From: JADLCB01 sp964398315
Lineage (GTDB): Bacteria > Planctomycetota > Phycisphaerae > Tepidisphaerales > Tepidisphaeraceae
Direction: 5' to 3'
Length of the DNA stretch: 64,000 nt
NCBI GenBank assembly: GCA_964398315.1
Contig: CAYNMV010000009.1
Location: 1-64,000, forward strand
The notes under the pieces were generated by a model. It was not told where the DNA came from, ran no database searches, and saw nothing but the letters and a program-made list of their open reading frames with translations. Each line of letters starts with the position of its first letter. Position 1 is the stretch's first letter. The position numbers and the translations under genes are program-made. Positions 45,116-54,887 of the stretch are shown here, piece by piece.

Positions 45116-45964
45116 ATGAGCGTTCGCACCCTAGCAATCCTGACCGGGATGTCGTTGATGGTGGCTCCGCTGGCCTGTGCGCCCAAGGCGCAGCCGCCGG
45201 CACCGCAGGAACCGGATCCGATGGCGTTGCCCGTACCGGAGGATGCGGCCACGCGCATCCGCGAGCTGCGGACACAGGTGGACCAGTTGGCCAGCTTCAG
45301 CGATCAATTGCCCGGCCAGGATGAAGAGGTCTATCGCCCGTTGATGGCGCAGGCGCTGCAGGACCTGTCGCAGGCGCTGCGGCTGGCGCACCCGCCGGGG
45401 GTGAATGGTGCATTCCGCATCCAATACTTCGCGCTGCACGAGGCCGCCCGCCAGTTGCGCAGCGCTCCGCTGACCACTGCCCTGCGCCCGCAGACGACGG
45501 CCGCCCTGCGCTCGGCGTACAACGCGCTGGAGAGCATCCAGCAGCGCATGTTCCCGGAGAATGCGGAGTTGACGCGGCAACTGGAGGCCCATGCCGCAGC
45601 CCTGGCGCCGCTGGAAACCGATGAGGGCGCGCTCTACCGCCTGTCCTCCACCCAGGCGCTGCGCCAGGCGATCAAATCACTCCAGGTGGTGGCTGACCTG
45701 TACGAGGCCCGCATTCCAGCCGGCGAGCAGCCAGCGCAGGTGACAACCCCCACGGCCGACGCGCCCGCCGGTGATCCGCCGGCCGAGCAGTCATCCCCGG
45801 CCGCTCCATCCGCGCCAGCCCCCGAGGCATCGGAAACGCCAGCGCAGCCTGAGGCACAACCCGAAGCCCCGGCGCAGCCCGATGCCCCGGCGCAGCCTGA
45901 AGCATCTGCGCCTGAAACTGAACCGTCGCCCGCACCGGCCCCTCAGCCAGAGCTCAACAAGTAG
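45116..45964 (+). CDS. Hypothetical lipoprotein with Pro/Ala/Glu tail
   Basis: 282 residues. The signal peptide ends in a lipobox, PLAC at residues about 18-21, predicting lipid anchoring. Residues 40-200 are helix-rich (many Gln, Leu, Ala; QVDQLASFSDQLPGQ) with no known motif. The last 70 residues repeat the PAQPEA/PAQPDA theme and should be an extended, cell-wall-spanning or disordered tail. AGAGG upstream. Confidence 0.7.
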   Translation: MSVRTLAILTGMSLMVAPLACAPKAQPPAPQEPDPMALPVPEDAATRIRELRTQVDQLASFSDQLPGQDEEVYRPLMAQALQDLSQALRLAHPPGVNGAFRIQYFALHEAARQLRSAPLTTALRPQTTAALRSAYNALESIQQRMFPENAELTRQLEAHAAALAPLETDEGALYRLSSTQALRQAIKSLQVVADLYEARIPAGEQPAQVTTPTADAPAGDPPAEQSSPAAPSAPAPEASETPAQPEAQPEAPAQPDAPAQPEASAPETEPSPAPAPQPELNK

Positions 45965-46005
45965 CGGCAGGGCGGCGCCTTTACGCCACGCCGCCGGTCG
46001 CGAAG

Positions 46006-46341
46006 ATGGAATGCATGGCCTGGGTTTCGCTCTGCGAGCTGGATGAACTGGAGGAAGGGCGTGGCAAATGCGTCAGTGTGGATGGGTTTACCCTCGCGGT
46101 GTTCCTCAGCGAGGGCGCGATCTATGTGATGGATGATGAATGCCCGCACGCCGGTGGCAGCATCGGCAGCGGGTATGTGCAGGATGGCTGTGCCGTCTGT
46201 CCGTGGCACTGCTGGCCGTTCAAGCTCGACACCGGCGAGTTCCGCGGCAGCAGCGGCGTCAGGGTTCATACCTATCCCGCCCGGCTCCTGCCGCGCGACG
46301 GCCAATCCACCCTCGTCCAGGCCAACCTCCCGATTTACTGA
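46006..46341 (+). CDS. Rieske [2Fe-2S] ferredoxin, NirD-like
   Basis: 111 residues, a single Rieske domain. Ligand boxes CPHAGGS and CPWHCWPF, with the first in the order C-x-H and the second C-x2-H, all four present. Resembles the small subunit of nitrite reductase and dioxygenase ferredoxins, but no partner reductase is nearby. ATG at 46006, or 46015 (MAWVSL). It lies 31 bases before the deacetylase gene. Confidence 0.85.
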   Translation: MECMAWVSLCELDELEEGRGKCVSVDGFTLAVFLSEGAIYVMDDECPHAGGSIGSGYVQDGCAVCPWHCWPFKLDTGEFRGSSGVRVHTYPARLLPRDGQSTLVQANLPIY

Positions 46342-46372
46342 TGTTTGTCCACTGCTTTCCCAGGTATCTGCC

Positions 46373-47050
46373 ATGGCAACGATTCTCATAGTCGGCCCGC
46401 ATCCCGATGACCAGGAACTGGGTATGGGCGGCTCGATCGCCAAGCTTGCCCGCCAGGGACACCGCGTTCATCTGCTGGATGTCACCAATGGCGAACCCAC
46501 TCCCCGGGGCACGCCCGAAATCCGTGCCCGCGAAGCCGCCGCCGCGGCCAGGATCCTCGGCGTGGAACGCTCGCTGCTGGGCCTGCCCAATCGGCTGGTT
46601 GTTCACTCGATCGAGAATCGCCACAAGATGGCCTCGTTTTATCGCCGCATCCGGCCTGACTGGATTTTCCTGCCGTACCCAATCGACGCCCATCCCGACC
46701 ACGTTGCCGTGACCCGTATCGGCGAGGATGCCCGCTTCGATGCCAAGCTGACCAACTGCCCAACCATCGAAGGCGAGCCCTGCTATCCCAAGCGCATCAT
46801 CTACTATTTCTGCACCCACCTGCGCATGGATTTCAAGCCGACATTCTGCCTCGACATCAGCGATACGATTGACACCAAGATCGCCGCCATCACGGCGTAT
46901 GAGTCGCAGATGGTGCAGATCAACATGGATGTCCCGCAGATGGTGAAGACCATGAACGGTTACTTCGGGGGGCGACTGGGCACACAGTATGCCGAGCCGT
47001 TTTTCACCTACGAAACCCTCGGCTTCTCGGGCCTGGACCAGCTTGTGTAG
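46373..47050 (+). CDS. PIG-L family deacetylase, BshB1-like
   Basis: 225 residues from the ATG at 46373. Zinc motif PHPDDQELG near the N-terminus and DAHPDHVAV in the middle; also TNGEPTPRGTPEIRAREA, as in BshB1, and a KIAAITAYESQ block late. BshB1 removes the acetyl group from GlcNAc-malate in bacillithiol synthesis. No bshA or bshC is in the window, so the thiol link is a suggestion. Other PIG-L enzymes de-acetylate glycans. Confidence 0.82.
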   Translation: MATILIVGPHPDDQELGMGGSIAKLARQGHRVHLLDVTNGEPTPRGTPEIRAREAAAAARILGVERSLLGLPNRLVVHSIENRHKMASFYRRIRPDWIFLPYPIDAHPDHVAVTRIGEDARFDAKLTNCPTIEGEPCYPKRIIYYFCTHLRMDFKPTFCLDISDTIDTKIAAITAYESQMVQINMDVPQMVKTMNGYFGGRLGTQYAEPFFTYETLGFSGLDQLV

Positions 47051-47084
47051 CGCGGCGGCAGGGCGGATCGATCGCTGCCGCGGA

Positions 47085-48491
47085 TTACGCCGGCTTGTGG
47101 GCCGGGTGATCCTGCAGGGCTCTCAGGCGCCGAATCTGCGGGAAGCGCCAGGCGATCAACCCCACGGCCACAATCGTGCCAAAGCCGCCGAGAACGACGC
47201 TGCCCACCGGGCCAAACAGCTTGGCGGTGACACCCGATTCAAGCCCGCCCAGTTCGTTGCTGGCCCCCACGAAGACGTTGTTCACCGCCGCCACCCGCCC
47301 ACGCATATTGTCCGGCGTCATCACCTGTACCAGCGTGTGGCGGATGACGACGCTGATGCTGTCGCAGGCGCCGATCGCCATCAGCATGGCAAAGCTCAGG
47401 TAAAAATGCCTGGACAGGCCGAAGATGATCGTCGCCAGTCCATACCCGACCACCGACAGCAGGATCGCCCGGCCGGCTTTTTTCATCGGGGGCAGGTGGG
47501 CCAGCAGGATGGTCATGGTCAGTGCGCCGGCGGCCTCTGCGCTTCTCAGCCAGCCAAACCCGCGGCTGCCCACCTCCAGGATATCCTTGGCAAAGATCGG
47601 CAGCAGGTACGTTGCCCCGCCCAGCAGGACGGCAAACAAGTCCAGCGACATGGCCGCCAGGATGATTTTCCGGTTCCAGACAAAGCGCAATCCCGCCACC
47701 AGTGACCGGTCAGCCGGCACGTTGCTTTTTTCGATTGGGCGAAGACGGAGAAACAGCGCCACGATGGAGAATGATCCAATGCACGCCGCCGCCGTGCCAA
47801 ACGCCACCGACAGTGTCCCCACCAGTCGCAGGCTGATGTCAATCATGATGCCGCCCAGCGCCGGGCCGATGACGGTGGCGATCTGGAACATGCTGCTGTT
47901 CCAGGTGACGGCGTTGGCAAAAGCATGCGGCGGGACCACCATCGGCAGCAGTGACGAGCGCGCCGGCCGCCCCAGTACCAGGGCCGTGCTGTTGAGAATG
48001 ATTGCCGCGTACATCCACCCCACGCCCCAGGTTGGGCTGTAGCTGAGCAGCGCCAGGCAGACCGAGCAGGCCGCTGCGCAAAGCTGGGCGAAAAAGATGA
48101 TCCGCCGCCGGTCGAAGGTGTCGGCCAGATGCCCCGCCGGCAGCGCCAGCAGCAGCAGCGGCACCGCCTGCACACCGGCGATGTACCCCAGTTGCAGCGC
48201 AGACCCGGTGCGATCGAAGATCTCCCACCCGATGGCGGTTGACTGAATGGCATGGCCGATCAGCGCCACCATCCAGCCAATGGTTAACAGCAGGTAGGAT
48301 CGGTGGCGGAAGGCCAGGTAAGGATCATGACGCGGCCTATCGGGCGGTGCACGCTCCAGCGGAAAGCGTTCCTGCTCCAGATCCGGCTTGGTGGGCAGGA
48401 TTGATGCCGGGCGGTCAACATCCTCAGGGTCAAGCGATGGGTCATCCTCCGGTCCTGCCGGCGGGTTGGGTGTGGACATCGGCTCCGTCAT
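47085..48491 (-). CDS. MFS transporter, EntS/MFS_3-like
   Basis: 468 residues. About 55 hydrophilic N-terminal residues, then 12 hydrophobic helices. MFS motif A-like sequence GHLADTFDRRRI between helices 2 and 3, and PDNMRGRVAAVNN in the second half, typical of EntS-like MFS_3 exporters. The start (ATG 48491, or MSTPN at 48479) overlaps the preceding stop as TAATG, giving tight coupling to the UROD-like gene. Expected role is import or export of a small sugar acid or related product. Confidence 0.82.
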   Translation of the reverse strand: MTEPMSTPNPPAGPEDDPSLDPEDVDRPASILPTKPDLEQERFPLERAPPDRPRHDPYLAFRHRSYLLLTIGWMVALIGHAIQSTAIGWEIFDRTGSALQLGYIAGVQAVPLLLLALPAGHLADTFDRRRIIFFAQLCAAACSVCLALLSYSPTWGVGWMYAAIILNSTALVLGRPARSSLLPMVVPPHAFANAVTWNSSMFQIATVIGPALGGIMIDISLRLVGTLSVAFGTAAACIGSFSIVALFLRLRPIEKSNVPADRSLVAGLRFVWNRKIILAAMSLDLFAVLLGGATYLLPIFAKDILEVGSRGFGWLRSAEAAGALTMTILLAHLPPMKKAGRAILLSVVGYGLATIIFGLSRHFYLSFAMLMAIGACDSISVVIRHTLVQVMTPDNMRGRVAAVNNVFVGASNELGGLESGVTAKLFGPVGSVVLGGFGTIVAVGLIAWRFPQIRRLRALQDHPAHKPA

Positions 48492-49558
48492 TACGGCACG
48501 GTTGGCTCTCCGTCAATAGCCCGACAGGGTGCAGCCAACGCACCATCGGCCGCATAGGTCCCTACCCGCATCACGGTGTCATAGAAGCTCCGGTAGTTCT
48601 CCAGCGGAGCCTCCTGCGGGACCTGCGTATTGATGTCGGCAGCATAGCGGCCACCGGGAGCGGCGGTCCGTATCATGCCCTCGGTTTCGGCGACGATCAT
48701 CTCGGGGGTGCCAAAGGTCAACTCGCTGTGGTCGGCGTTTCCGATCAGCGTGATTCGGTCGCCGAACGAGCGTTTCAAGTGTTCCAGGTCATTGGCAGCC
48801 TTCTCGCAGCCGTGAAAGCAGTCCACACCCATCTCGATGAGCATGGGCAGGACATCATCCACCCTGCCATCGGTGTGATAGCACGTCCACGCGCCTGCTT
48901 CGCCGGCCAGGCGGATGGTCTGGCGCGTGCGCTCGAACCAGAACCGTCGCATCTGCTCGGGCGAGATCATGGTGGAGGTCTTGTAAGCGCAGTCACCATC
49001 AAACAGGATGAAATCCACCCCTTCGTCCAGCATCACCTCCAGTCCCCGGCGGTTGTAGCGCTCGGCCTGCTCCATCGCCTCCTCCAGCCAGTCGGGCTGC
49101 TCGTATATGGCAAGGGCGAATTGTTCCAGCCCCATCGCGACCGCCAGGGCGTGAAAGCAGTTGGTGAGATTCCCCCGGCAGGCCAGGCCAAACCGGTGGC
49201 TGGCCGCCACGGCATGGCGGCACTGCGCGCGCAGCAGGTCCAGATCGCCGATGTGCTCAAACTGCCTGAGCGAACTGCCCGCAGGCAGGCCGCCCTGGGT
49301 ATAGCGCTGGATGCCGCCGGCATCAGCGTAGCCGCGCGGCAGCTTGCTCCACCAGCCAACCTGCAGGCCGATCGGGAAGCCGGCATCCCGCCGATACCAA
49401 AGCAGGCGCTCCTCATCGCTTCCGGTGTATCCGGCCGCTTGAATCCACGCGTTCATGAAGCCGGGATGGTCGCCCCAGATATGCACCAGGGGCACTCGAT
49501 CAGGTATTTCACCGGCCAGGACCGCCCGGAACCGCGCCCATCCGATTGCCTGTGCCAT
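48491..49558 (-). CDS. UROD/MtaA-superfamily protein
   Basis: 355 residues from the ATG at 49558, with GGAG five bases upstream. Features IPDRVPLVHIWGD near the start, CYHTDGRVDDVLPMLIEMG in the last third and LIGNADHSELTFGTPE. These place it in the uroporphyrinogen decarboxylase / corrinoid-methyltransferase superfamily. It lacks the RQAGRY signature of HemE, so heme synthesis is unlikely. Between a PL22 lyase and a transporter, it may serve sugar-acid catabolism; function unproven. Confidence 0.72.
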   Translation of the reverse strand: MAQAIGWARFRAVLAGEIPDRVPLVHIWGDHPGFMNAWIQAAGYTGSDEERLLWYRRDAGFPIGLQVGWWSKLPRGYADAGGIQRYTQGGLPAGSSLRQFEHIGDLDLLRAQCRHAVAASHRFGLACRGNLTNCFHALAVAMGLEQFALAIYEQPDWLEEAMEQAERYNRRGLEVMLDEGVDFILFDGDCAYKTSTMISPEQMRRFWFERTRQTIRLAGEAGAWTCYHTDGRVDDVLPMLIEMGVDCFHGCEKAANDLEHLKRSFGDRITLIGNADHSELTFGTPEMIVAETEGMIRTAAPGGRYAADINTQVPQEAPLENYRSFYDTVMRVGTYAADGALAAPCRAIDGEPTVP

Positions 49559-49626
49559 CGTTTCTCCGGCAGGGCACATCAGGATACCCGAATGGACTCC
49601 TGCGGACGAAACCCCGCACACGGGCT

Positions 49627-50760
49627 CTATCTGGCCGTGGTGATCGGCGGGAGGTCTTCCCAGCTTCCGACCTCGACCTCATACACCTGGCCGTAACCGC
49701 TGCGGTCACTGGTAAAAACGACCCGGGTGCCGTCGGCATTGAAGCGGGGATGCACGTGCAGTTGCTGCACATGGGCCGAGGAGCGGTGTTCACAGAGGAT
49801 GCGCGGGCCATCGAAGCCATCGCCCGTCCATTTCCACAGCCGCACGACGCCGCCGGCATCGCCGACGATCAGGCTGAAATCATTTGAGTGAATATGGCCG
49901 GTGTCGTGGGGGAAGGCGACCTCGCAGCGATCGGTGTCATCGTATCGGATCTTGCCAAACACGGTGCCCGCCGGCCCCTGGCCATGGTAGCCGAGGTGGA
50001 TGCCGTCCGCATGCCAGTATTCGTGACCAACACGCCCGCCCGGCGGTGCAGCGCAGATGGGGCGCGGCTGGCCACTGCGCAGATCAAGGACCCAGATGCG
50101 GTGGTCCACCTTCTCCCATGGCCCCTCATGGCAGAAACTGAGCAGGTGCGGCTGAGTAGGGGAGGTATTGACGTGGCCGATCCAGTAGTTTTCCTGCCAA
50201 ACGATCTGCGCCGGCCCGCCATCAACGGGCACGGCGATGATGCGGCTCTCAGGGCGCGCGGCCCAGTATTGAGTAAAGCCCACATAGCCGTTGAGCAGGT
50301 CTACCTCGAACTGATCGGACAGATCCTTGAACAGCACCGAGCAAACGGTTTTGCCATCCGCGGTAACGTTGGTCATGTTGACGAAAAAATCATCGGGCGC
50401 CCGATAGAGCACGCGCTCGCGATTGGATGCCAGGTCGATGGCGATGAGGTCCGAACCGCGCCAGAAGTAGGCCTCGGCGCGCAGGGGATTGACGCTGGCG
50501 TAGAGGAAGCTGGTTGCCCGTGGCGCACCGGGCATGTCCGCATCGGTGTGCCGGGTAATCTGCCCGGTTTCGAGATCGACGCTGAAGAGGTTGGTGCGTC
50601 CATCACGATCACTGCCGAACAGCAGCCGCCGCCCGTTGTCCCACCAACCGGGATTGGTGAAGTACAGGTGATGGCTGTGGCCCTTGTACTGGGTTAACTG
50701 CCGGATGGTGCGCCCGGAGCGGCGGTCTCTGAAAGTGCGGATTTCGGAGGGAAGGATCAT
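49627..50760 (-). CDS. PL22-type oligogalacturonate lyase
   Basis: 377 residues. A seven-bladed propeller-like repeat pattern (FGSDRDGRTNLFSVDLETGQ, TSDRSGYGQVYEVEV) with conserved histidines: YKGHSHHLYF, HIHSNDFSL and HVHPRF, which supply the Mn ligands in PL22. No signal peptide, consistent with cytoplasmic Ogl. It cleaves unsaturated digalacturonate to keto-deoxyuronates in pectin breakdown. First of a three-gene unit with UROD-like and MFS genes. Confidence 0.82.
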   Translation of the reverse strand: MILPSEIRTFRDRRSGRTIRQLTQYKGHSHHLYFTNPGWWDNGRRLLFGSDRDGRTNLFSVDLETGQITRHTDADMPGAPRATSFLYASVNPLRAEAYFWRGSDLIAIDLASNRERVLYRAPDDFFVNMTNVTADGKTVCSVLFKDLSDQFEVDLLNGYVGFTQYWAARPESRIIAVPVDGGPAQIVWQENYWIGHVNTSPTQPHLLSFCHEGPWEKVDHRIWVLDLRSGQPRPICAAPPGGRVGHEYWHADGIHLGYHGQGPAGTVFGKIRYDDTDRCEVAFPHDTGHIHSNDFSLIVGDAGGVVRLWKWTGDGFDGPRILCEHRSSAHVQQLHVHPRFNADGTRVVFTSDRSGYGQVYEVEVGSWEDLPPITTAR

Positions 50761-50836
50761 ACATGGATTGAAAACGCCGCAATGGCTGTCGTCAACCGAT
50801 GGATCGACGTTGTAACCTGCTTTGCCACGGACTGCA

Positions 50837-52402
50837 TCACGCTCCGTTCAGCAGGTATCCCGCGGCTATCTCCTCGAAAGCCCGCACCTGCGCATCTGCC
50901 CAGCCATCGCCGGCATCCAGTTCGGCGGCCATCAGCGCGGCGACGGCAGGGGCGGCCTCGATGGCGGCGCGGGCATCGAGCACCAGGGCGCGGGTTCGCC
51001 GTGCCAGTACATCCTCGACCGTCCGCGCCATTTCATGGCGCACGGCCCATGCCACCTCGCCGGCATAGTAGGGCAGGCGCGGATGCAGCGGCCTGGCCAG
51101 GTGGGGTTCGGCCTGCATCAGTGCCTCCAGTGCCGGGGCATCGGAGCCGTAGACCGCCAGCATGCTGTTGTGCGGCGGCGGATCGCAATGGCCATGAATG
51201 GGCAGGTCACGTGTGAGGCACGGCCGCATGTCCAGCCCGGCGAGGCTCGCCGCCTGGTCGATGGCATCCTCGGCCATCTTGCGGTAGGTCGTCCACTTGC
51301 CGCCGGCAATAGTGACCAGCCCGGCGGAAGAAATGTGGATGGTGTGATCGCGTGACAGGGCGCTGGTGGCCTGGCCGTTGCCCGCCCGCACCAGCGGGCG
51401 CAGGCCGGCGAAGACGCTCAATACATCCGCCGGTGTCGGATCCTTGCTGAGATAGCGGGCGGCATGGCCGAGCAGGAAGTCGAGTTCTTCGCGCATGGGC
51501 CGGGGCTCCAGCGGCAGCCCATCGACTGCCAGGTCGGTGGTGCCGACGACCACGCGGTCGTGCCAGGGGATCGCAAACAGCACGCGTCCATCATCGGTCC
51601 GGGGCACCATGATGGCGCTGTTGCCGGGAAGGAAGGAGCGGTCCAGCACCACGTGGCTGCCCTGGCTGGGGGCAATCATCGGGGCGGCCTGGGCATCGTC
51701 CATGCGGCGCACGGCATCGCCCCATACGCCGGTGGCGTTGATAACCCCCTTCGCGCGCACCTCATGTCGGGCGCCGGTTTCGGTGTCCTCGACAATTGCC
51801 CCATCCACCATGCCCATCGTCTTGCTGATCGAGATGACCCGGCAGTAGTTGATGAGCGTGGCCCCCCGGTCAACGGCGGTCTGCGCGAGGTTGACCGCCA
51901 GGCGGGCATCATCGAACTGCCCATCATAGTAGACCACGCCGCCGCGCAGGCCTTCGGTTTCGATGGTGGGGATGTGCTCCAGCGTCGTTTTCTTCGACAG
52001 ATTGCGCGAGCGGCCAAAGCCGAGATTTCCCGCCAGTATGTCATAGATGCGCAGCCCCACCCCGTAGAATGGCGCATCCCACCAGGTGTAGTTGGGCACG
52101 ATGAACTGAAGGTCATGCACCAGGTGCGGCGCGTTCTGCCGCATCAGGCCGCGCTCGCGCAGCGCTTCCACAACCAGCCCCACGTTGCCCTGTTGAAGGT
52201 AGCGCACGCCGCCGTGGGCCAGCTTTGTCGAGCGTGAACTGGTTCCCTTGGCAAAATCGCTCTGCTCGACCAGCAGCACCTCATAGCCGCGGGCCGCCGC
52301 GTCGATCGCGCACCCCAGCCCGGTGGCACCGCCGCCGATGATGAGCAAATCCCACGGTCGGACCCGGCGGCGGAGACGTTGAAGCATGACAGCGCGGTTC
52401 AT
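50837..52402 (-). CDS. glpD: Glycerol-3-phosphate dehydrogenase, FAD-dependent
   Basis: 521 residues. FAD motif LLIIGGGATGLGCAIDAA, then GTSSRSTKLAHGGVRYLQ and the C-terminal GGKWTTYRKMAEDA, all GlpD signatures. Oxidises glycerol-3-phosphate to DHAP and passes electrons to quinone at the membrane. Part of a minus-strand run; 76 bases before the PL22 gene and 33 after the methyltransferase gene. No glpK or glpF is in the window. Confidence 0.92.
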   Translation of the reverse strand: MNRAVMLQRLRRRVRPWDLLIIGGGATGLGCAIDAAARGYEVLLVEQSDFAKGTSSRSTKLAHGGVRYLQQGNVGLVVEALRERGLMRQNAPHLVHDLQFIVPNYTWWDAPFYGVGLRIYDILAGNLGFGRSRNLSKKTTLEHIPTIETEGLRGGVVYYDGQFDDARLAVNLAQTAVDRGATLINYCRVISISKTMGMVDGAIVEDTETGARHEVRAKGVINATGVWGDAVRRMDDAQAAPMIAPSQGSHVVLDRSFLPGNSAIMVPRTDDGRVLFAIPWHDRVVVGTTDLAVDGLPLEPRPMREELDFLLGHAARYLSKDPTPADVLSVFAGLRPLVRAGNGQATSALSRDHTIHISSAGLVTIAGGKWTTYRKMAEDAIDQAASLAGLDMRPCLTRDLPIHGHCDPPPHNSMLAVYGSDAPALEALMQAEPHLARPLHPRLPYYAGEVAWAVRHEMARTVEDVLARRTRALVLDARAAIEAAPAVAALMAAELDAGDGWADAQVRAFEEIAAGYLLNGA

Positions 52403-52435
52403 GGTGATGGTAAATTGCGCGTTGCCGGTTGCACG

Positions 52436-53317
52436 TCAAGCATTCGCGCGGACCGCGCTCCATTGAAAGACTTCGCCTGTGGGACATTGGCAGGTGCCGC
52501 GCAGCAGGCGACCATCGTACATCGCGCGGAATTGCAGCAGCGGCGCGGTGAGCGAGCCATCCGGCAGGGCAAACGATACTTTAGAACCCCTCAGGTGGCC
52601 GCCGATGAGGGGGCGGATCGCATCGCCGATACGGGCATATCCGCTGATGCGCTGGAACCGGCGTGAAAGGTGCAGCATCAGATGCCGCGGCCGGCAGTTA
52701 CGGCCCTTGCGGGGCGGACGCGGATCCGCCAGGAAACAGCGCCATTGCCCCTGCACCCACGCCGGCACGATCCATTTGTACAGGTCGCGCTGATCAACGC
52801 GGATCGATTCATCGGGCTGCCACCGGCCGATATCGAAATAGTTGGCTACGATGCGGCTGCCGGGACGCAACTCAAACAGCAGTTTGGGACGCAGCCTGAG
52901 ATTAGTGCTGGTCAGCAGGTAAAGCGTGACCACGGTGGCAGGGCGAATATCCACATCATGGAAGCTGGCCTTTTCGAAGTGGCAGCGATGCCCCACGCAG
53001 GCCCGGCGGGCATTCCAGTAGGCCTCGCGCACGCGCTGGATGTCGGCATCCACCCCCACCGCCCGTGCCCCGCGGCGGGCGGCGGCAATGCAGATCCGTC
53101 CATCGCCGCATCCCAGGTCGTACACCACATCCTCCTCGCGCACCTGTGCCAGATCGAGCATCGCCTCCACGATGTGAGGCGCGGTGGGGACGTAAGGGAC
53201 ATCAAACTGCCGTGGCGGCCGGTGGACACGCACGCAGCGGGGGTCATCGGGATGGTTCAACCGGACAGGCGGATTCATCCCGACTGGCGGGACCAGGCGG
53301 GTGGCGCGGGTGGACAT
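52436..53317 (-). CDS. SAM-dependent methyltransferase
   Basis: 293 residues. DVPYVPTAPHIVEAMLDLA followed by VVYDLGCGDGRICIAAARRG (SAM motif I) and TVVTLYLLTSTNLRLRPKLL, the pattern of a widespread DOT1-like class I methyltransferase group. The C-terminal 110 residues are Arg-rich and then Gly/Leu-rich without a match. Substrate unknown. It lies 51 bases after the previous gene in the same run. Confidence 0.82.
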   Translation of the reverse strand: MSTRATRLVPPVGMNPPVRLNHPDDPRCVRVHRPPRQFDVPYVPTAPHIVEAMLDLAQVREEDVVYDLGCGDGRICIAAARRGARAVGVDADIQRVREAYWNARRACVGHRCHFEKASFHDVDIRPATVVTLYLLTSTNLRLRPKLLFELRPGSRIVANYFDIGRWQPDESIRVDQRDLYKWIVPAWVQGQWRCFLADPRPPRKGRNCRPRHLMLHLSRRFQRISGYARIGDAIRPLIGGHLRGSKVSFALPDGSLTAPLLQFRAMYDGRLLRGTCQCPTGEVFQWSAVRANA

Positions 53318-53368
53318 GGCCCTATCATGCCCGTAATCGCGGCGAATGTGACCCGGAAAAAAGCGGCC

Positions 53369-54844
53369 TCAGGGCAGTTCCAGTATGTCCTGCTCCTCCT
53401 GTGGCGCCGGCGGACGGGGCTGGCGCGTGAGATGGAACACGGCATCGAGCGTTTCCCAGCGGCCGGGCGGCTCCTCCTCGTAGCGCCAGCTCGGCTTGCG
53501 CGGCTCGCGGCTGCCGCCCTCATCGGTGCCGTCATCGCTGACACTGTAAAGGATCGCCGCTTCGGCATCGTAACGCAGAAGCGCATCGTCCTTTGAGAAC
53601 GGATCGCGCGGGACGGCCGGGAGATAGGCCGGGACCAGCGCCTCCAGCGTGGGCGGTAGCTGGCCATCGTGATCGTGCGCGTACAGCCGGATGGCCAGCG
53701 CTGTTGCCGCCAGGCGCCGGTCTGCCAGGATGCGATAGTGAACCAATCCTGCCCTATCGAATGAGGGCAGCAGCGCATTCGACAGCAGATACCGCAGGTT
53801 GCCTCTCCAGTTCTCCGGCAGTGCGGGAACCGCCTGCTGATGGCGCCACCACGTCGGTTCGGACGTGATGGCGATCAGGCCGGTCATGTGATTCAGCATG
53901 ACCAGGCTGTCGGTGAAAAACAGCGGCTTGAGCAGGTACATTTTGGCGCCGGCGGCTTCAGGGAAGATTGACTCGGTGGATGGCTGGGAGGCCGGCGCCA
54001 ATGGCGCCCCGGTCAGGCCCATCACCGCATCATACTGGCCCAGTCGCTCAAAGCGCCAGGCGTCCTGCTGTCCGCGGATGACGCTGCCGTCATCCAGCAG
54101 CCGCGCAATCAGCCCGCGGGCCTCGATGGATGAGCCATCTGCGATATTCAGATCCGGCATCACCTGCCCGATCGCATCCACTGCCAGGGCGCGGACGCCG
54201 CACGCCACCAGGTGCTGGATGAGTGTCGTCTGCTGCTCAAGGGCATCGGCCAGTGATTCCATTTGACCGATGTACCGCAACGCCGCGGCATCATCGCCAT
54301 CGTGGTGGGCCAGCAGGGCCGCCGCATGAAGCGCATGGGCAAGAGACCGTACTTCCTTCAGGTAGGGGATCGTCGAAAATACGATCGGCGTACTCCACTG
54401 AACCTGCCAGTCCACCAGCGACATGCCGCCCGCCTGCCTGGCCAGCTCCAGGGCGGGCATCGAAGCCTGCACGCCATCTCTCAGCGGTTCCATTTCCGTC
54501 TCGCGCAGTGGCAACGCCAGGCCTGGCCGGACGCCATGCAGCCACTCGATGAATGACGGGTCAAGGGCAGCGATTGCCCGCTTGTAAAAGAGGGCCGCGT
54601 TCTGGTCATCCGGCACCGGCTGGGCTGGGGCCAGCGCCTCGACCGTCATCGGCTCGCCGGCGGCCAGCAACTCAGCCACTCTTGCCTGCAACTGCCGGTG
54701 CGTGCGCCAGTTCCAGATGCCGTGCAGCACGGCCAGCACCAGCAGCAGGATGACGCTGGCGATAAACAGGCGGGGCAGGCATCCCATTCGCCGCCTGGGC
54801 TGGGGCTCGGTGGTATCAGGCACATCTGGTGCAGGCAGGGTCAT
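53369..54844 (-). CDS. Membrane-anchored hypothetical protein
   Basis: 491 residues. A short Pro/Arg-rich cytoplasmic segment, one helix at about residues 25-45 (LFIASVILLLVLAVLHGIW), then a long extracytoplasmic alpha-rich domain. The LAATALAIRLYAHDHDGQLP segment near residue 390, followed by YLPAVPRDPFSKD and YSVSDDGTDEGG, is a pattern I recall in planctomycete proteins of unknown function. The last 30 residues are Pro/Glu-rich. First gene of the six-gene run. Confidence 0.7.
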   Translation of the reverse strand: MTLPAPDVPDTTEPQPRRRMGCLPRLFIASVILLLVLAVLHGIWNWRTHRQLQARVAELLAAGEPMTVEALAPAQPVPDDQNAALFYKRAIAALDPSFIEWLHGVRPGLALPLRETEMEPLRDGVQASMPALELARQAGGMSLVDWQVQWSTPIVFSTIPYLKEVRSLAHALHAAALLAHHDGDDAAALRYIGQMESLADALEQQTTLIQHLVACGVRALAVDAIGQVMPDLNIADGSSIEARGLIARLLDDGSVIRGQQDAWRFERLGQYDAVMGLTGAPLAPASQPSTESIFPEAAGAKMYLLKPLFFTDSLVMLNHMTGLIAITSEPTWWRHQQAVPALPENWRGNLRYLLSNALLPSFDRAGLVHYRILADRRLAATALAIRLYAHDHDGQLPPTLEALVPAYLPAVPRDPFSKDDALLRYDAEAAILYSVSDDGTDEGGSREPRKPSWRYEEEPPGRWETLDAVFHLTRQPRPPAPQEEQDILELP

Positions 54845-54887
54845 GGAGGATCTTTCTGACGGCGAGGTCGTTGGCGGTTAGCGCCGA

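Noticed and set aside
46373..47050. Firm bshB1 gene name
   Set aside because: Motifs are close to BshB1, but bshA and bshC are absent from the window and PIG-L enzymes are diverse.
48491..49558. hemE annotation
   Set aside because: The RQAGRY signature and other HemE-specific residues are missing; the neighbours are pectin genes.
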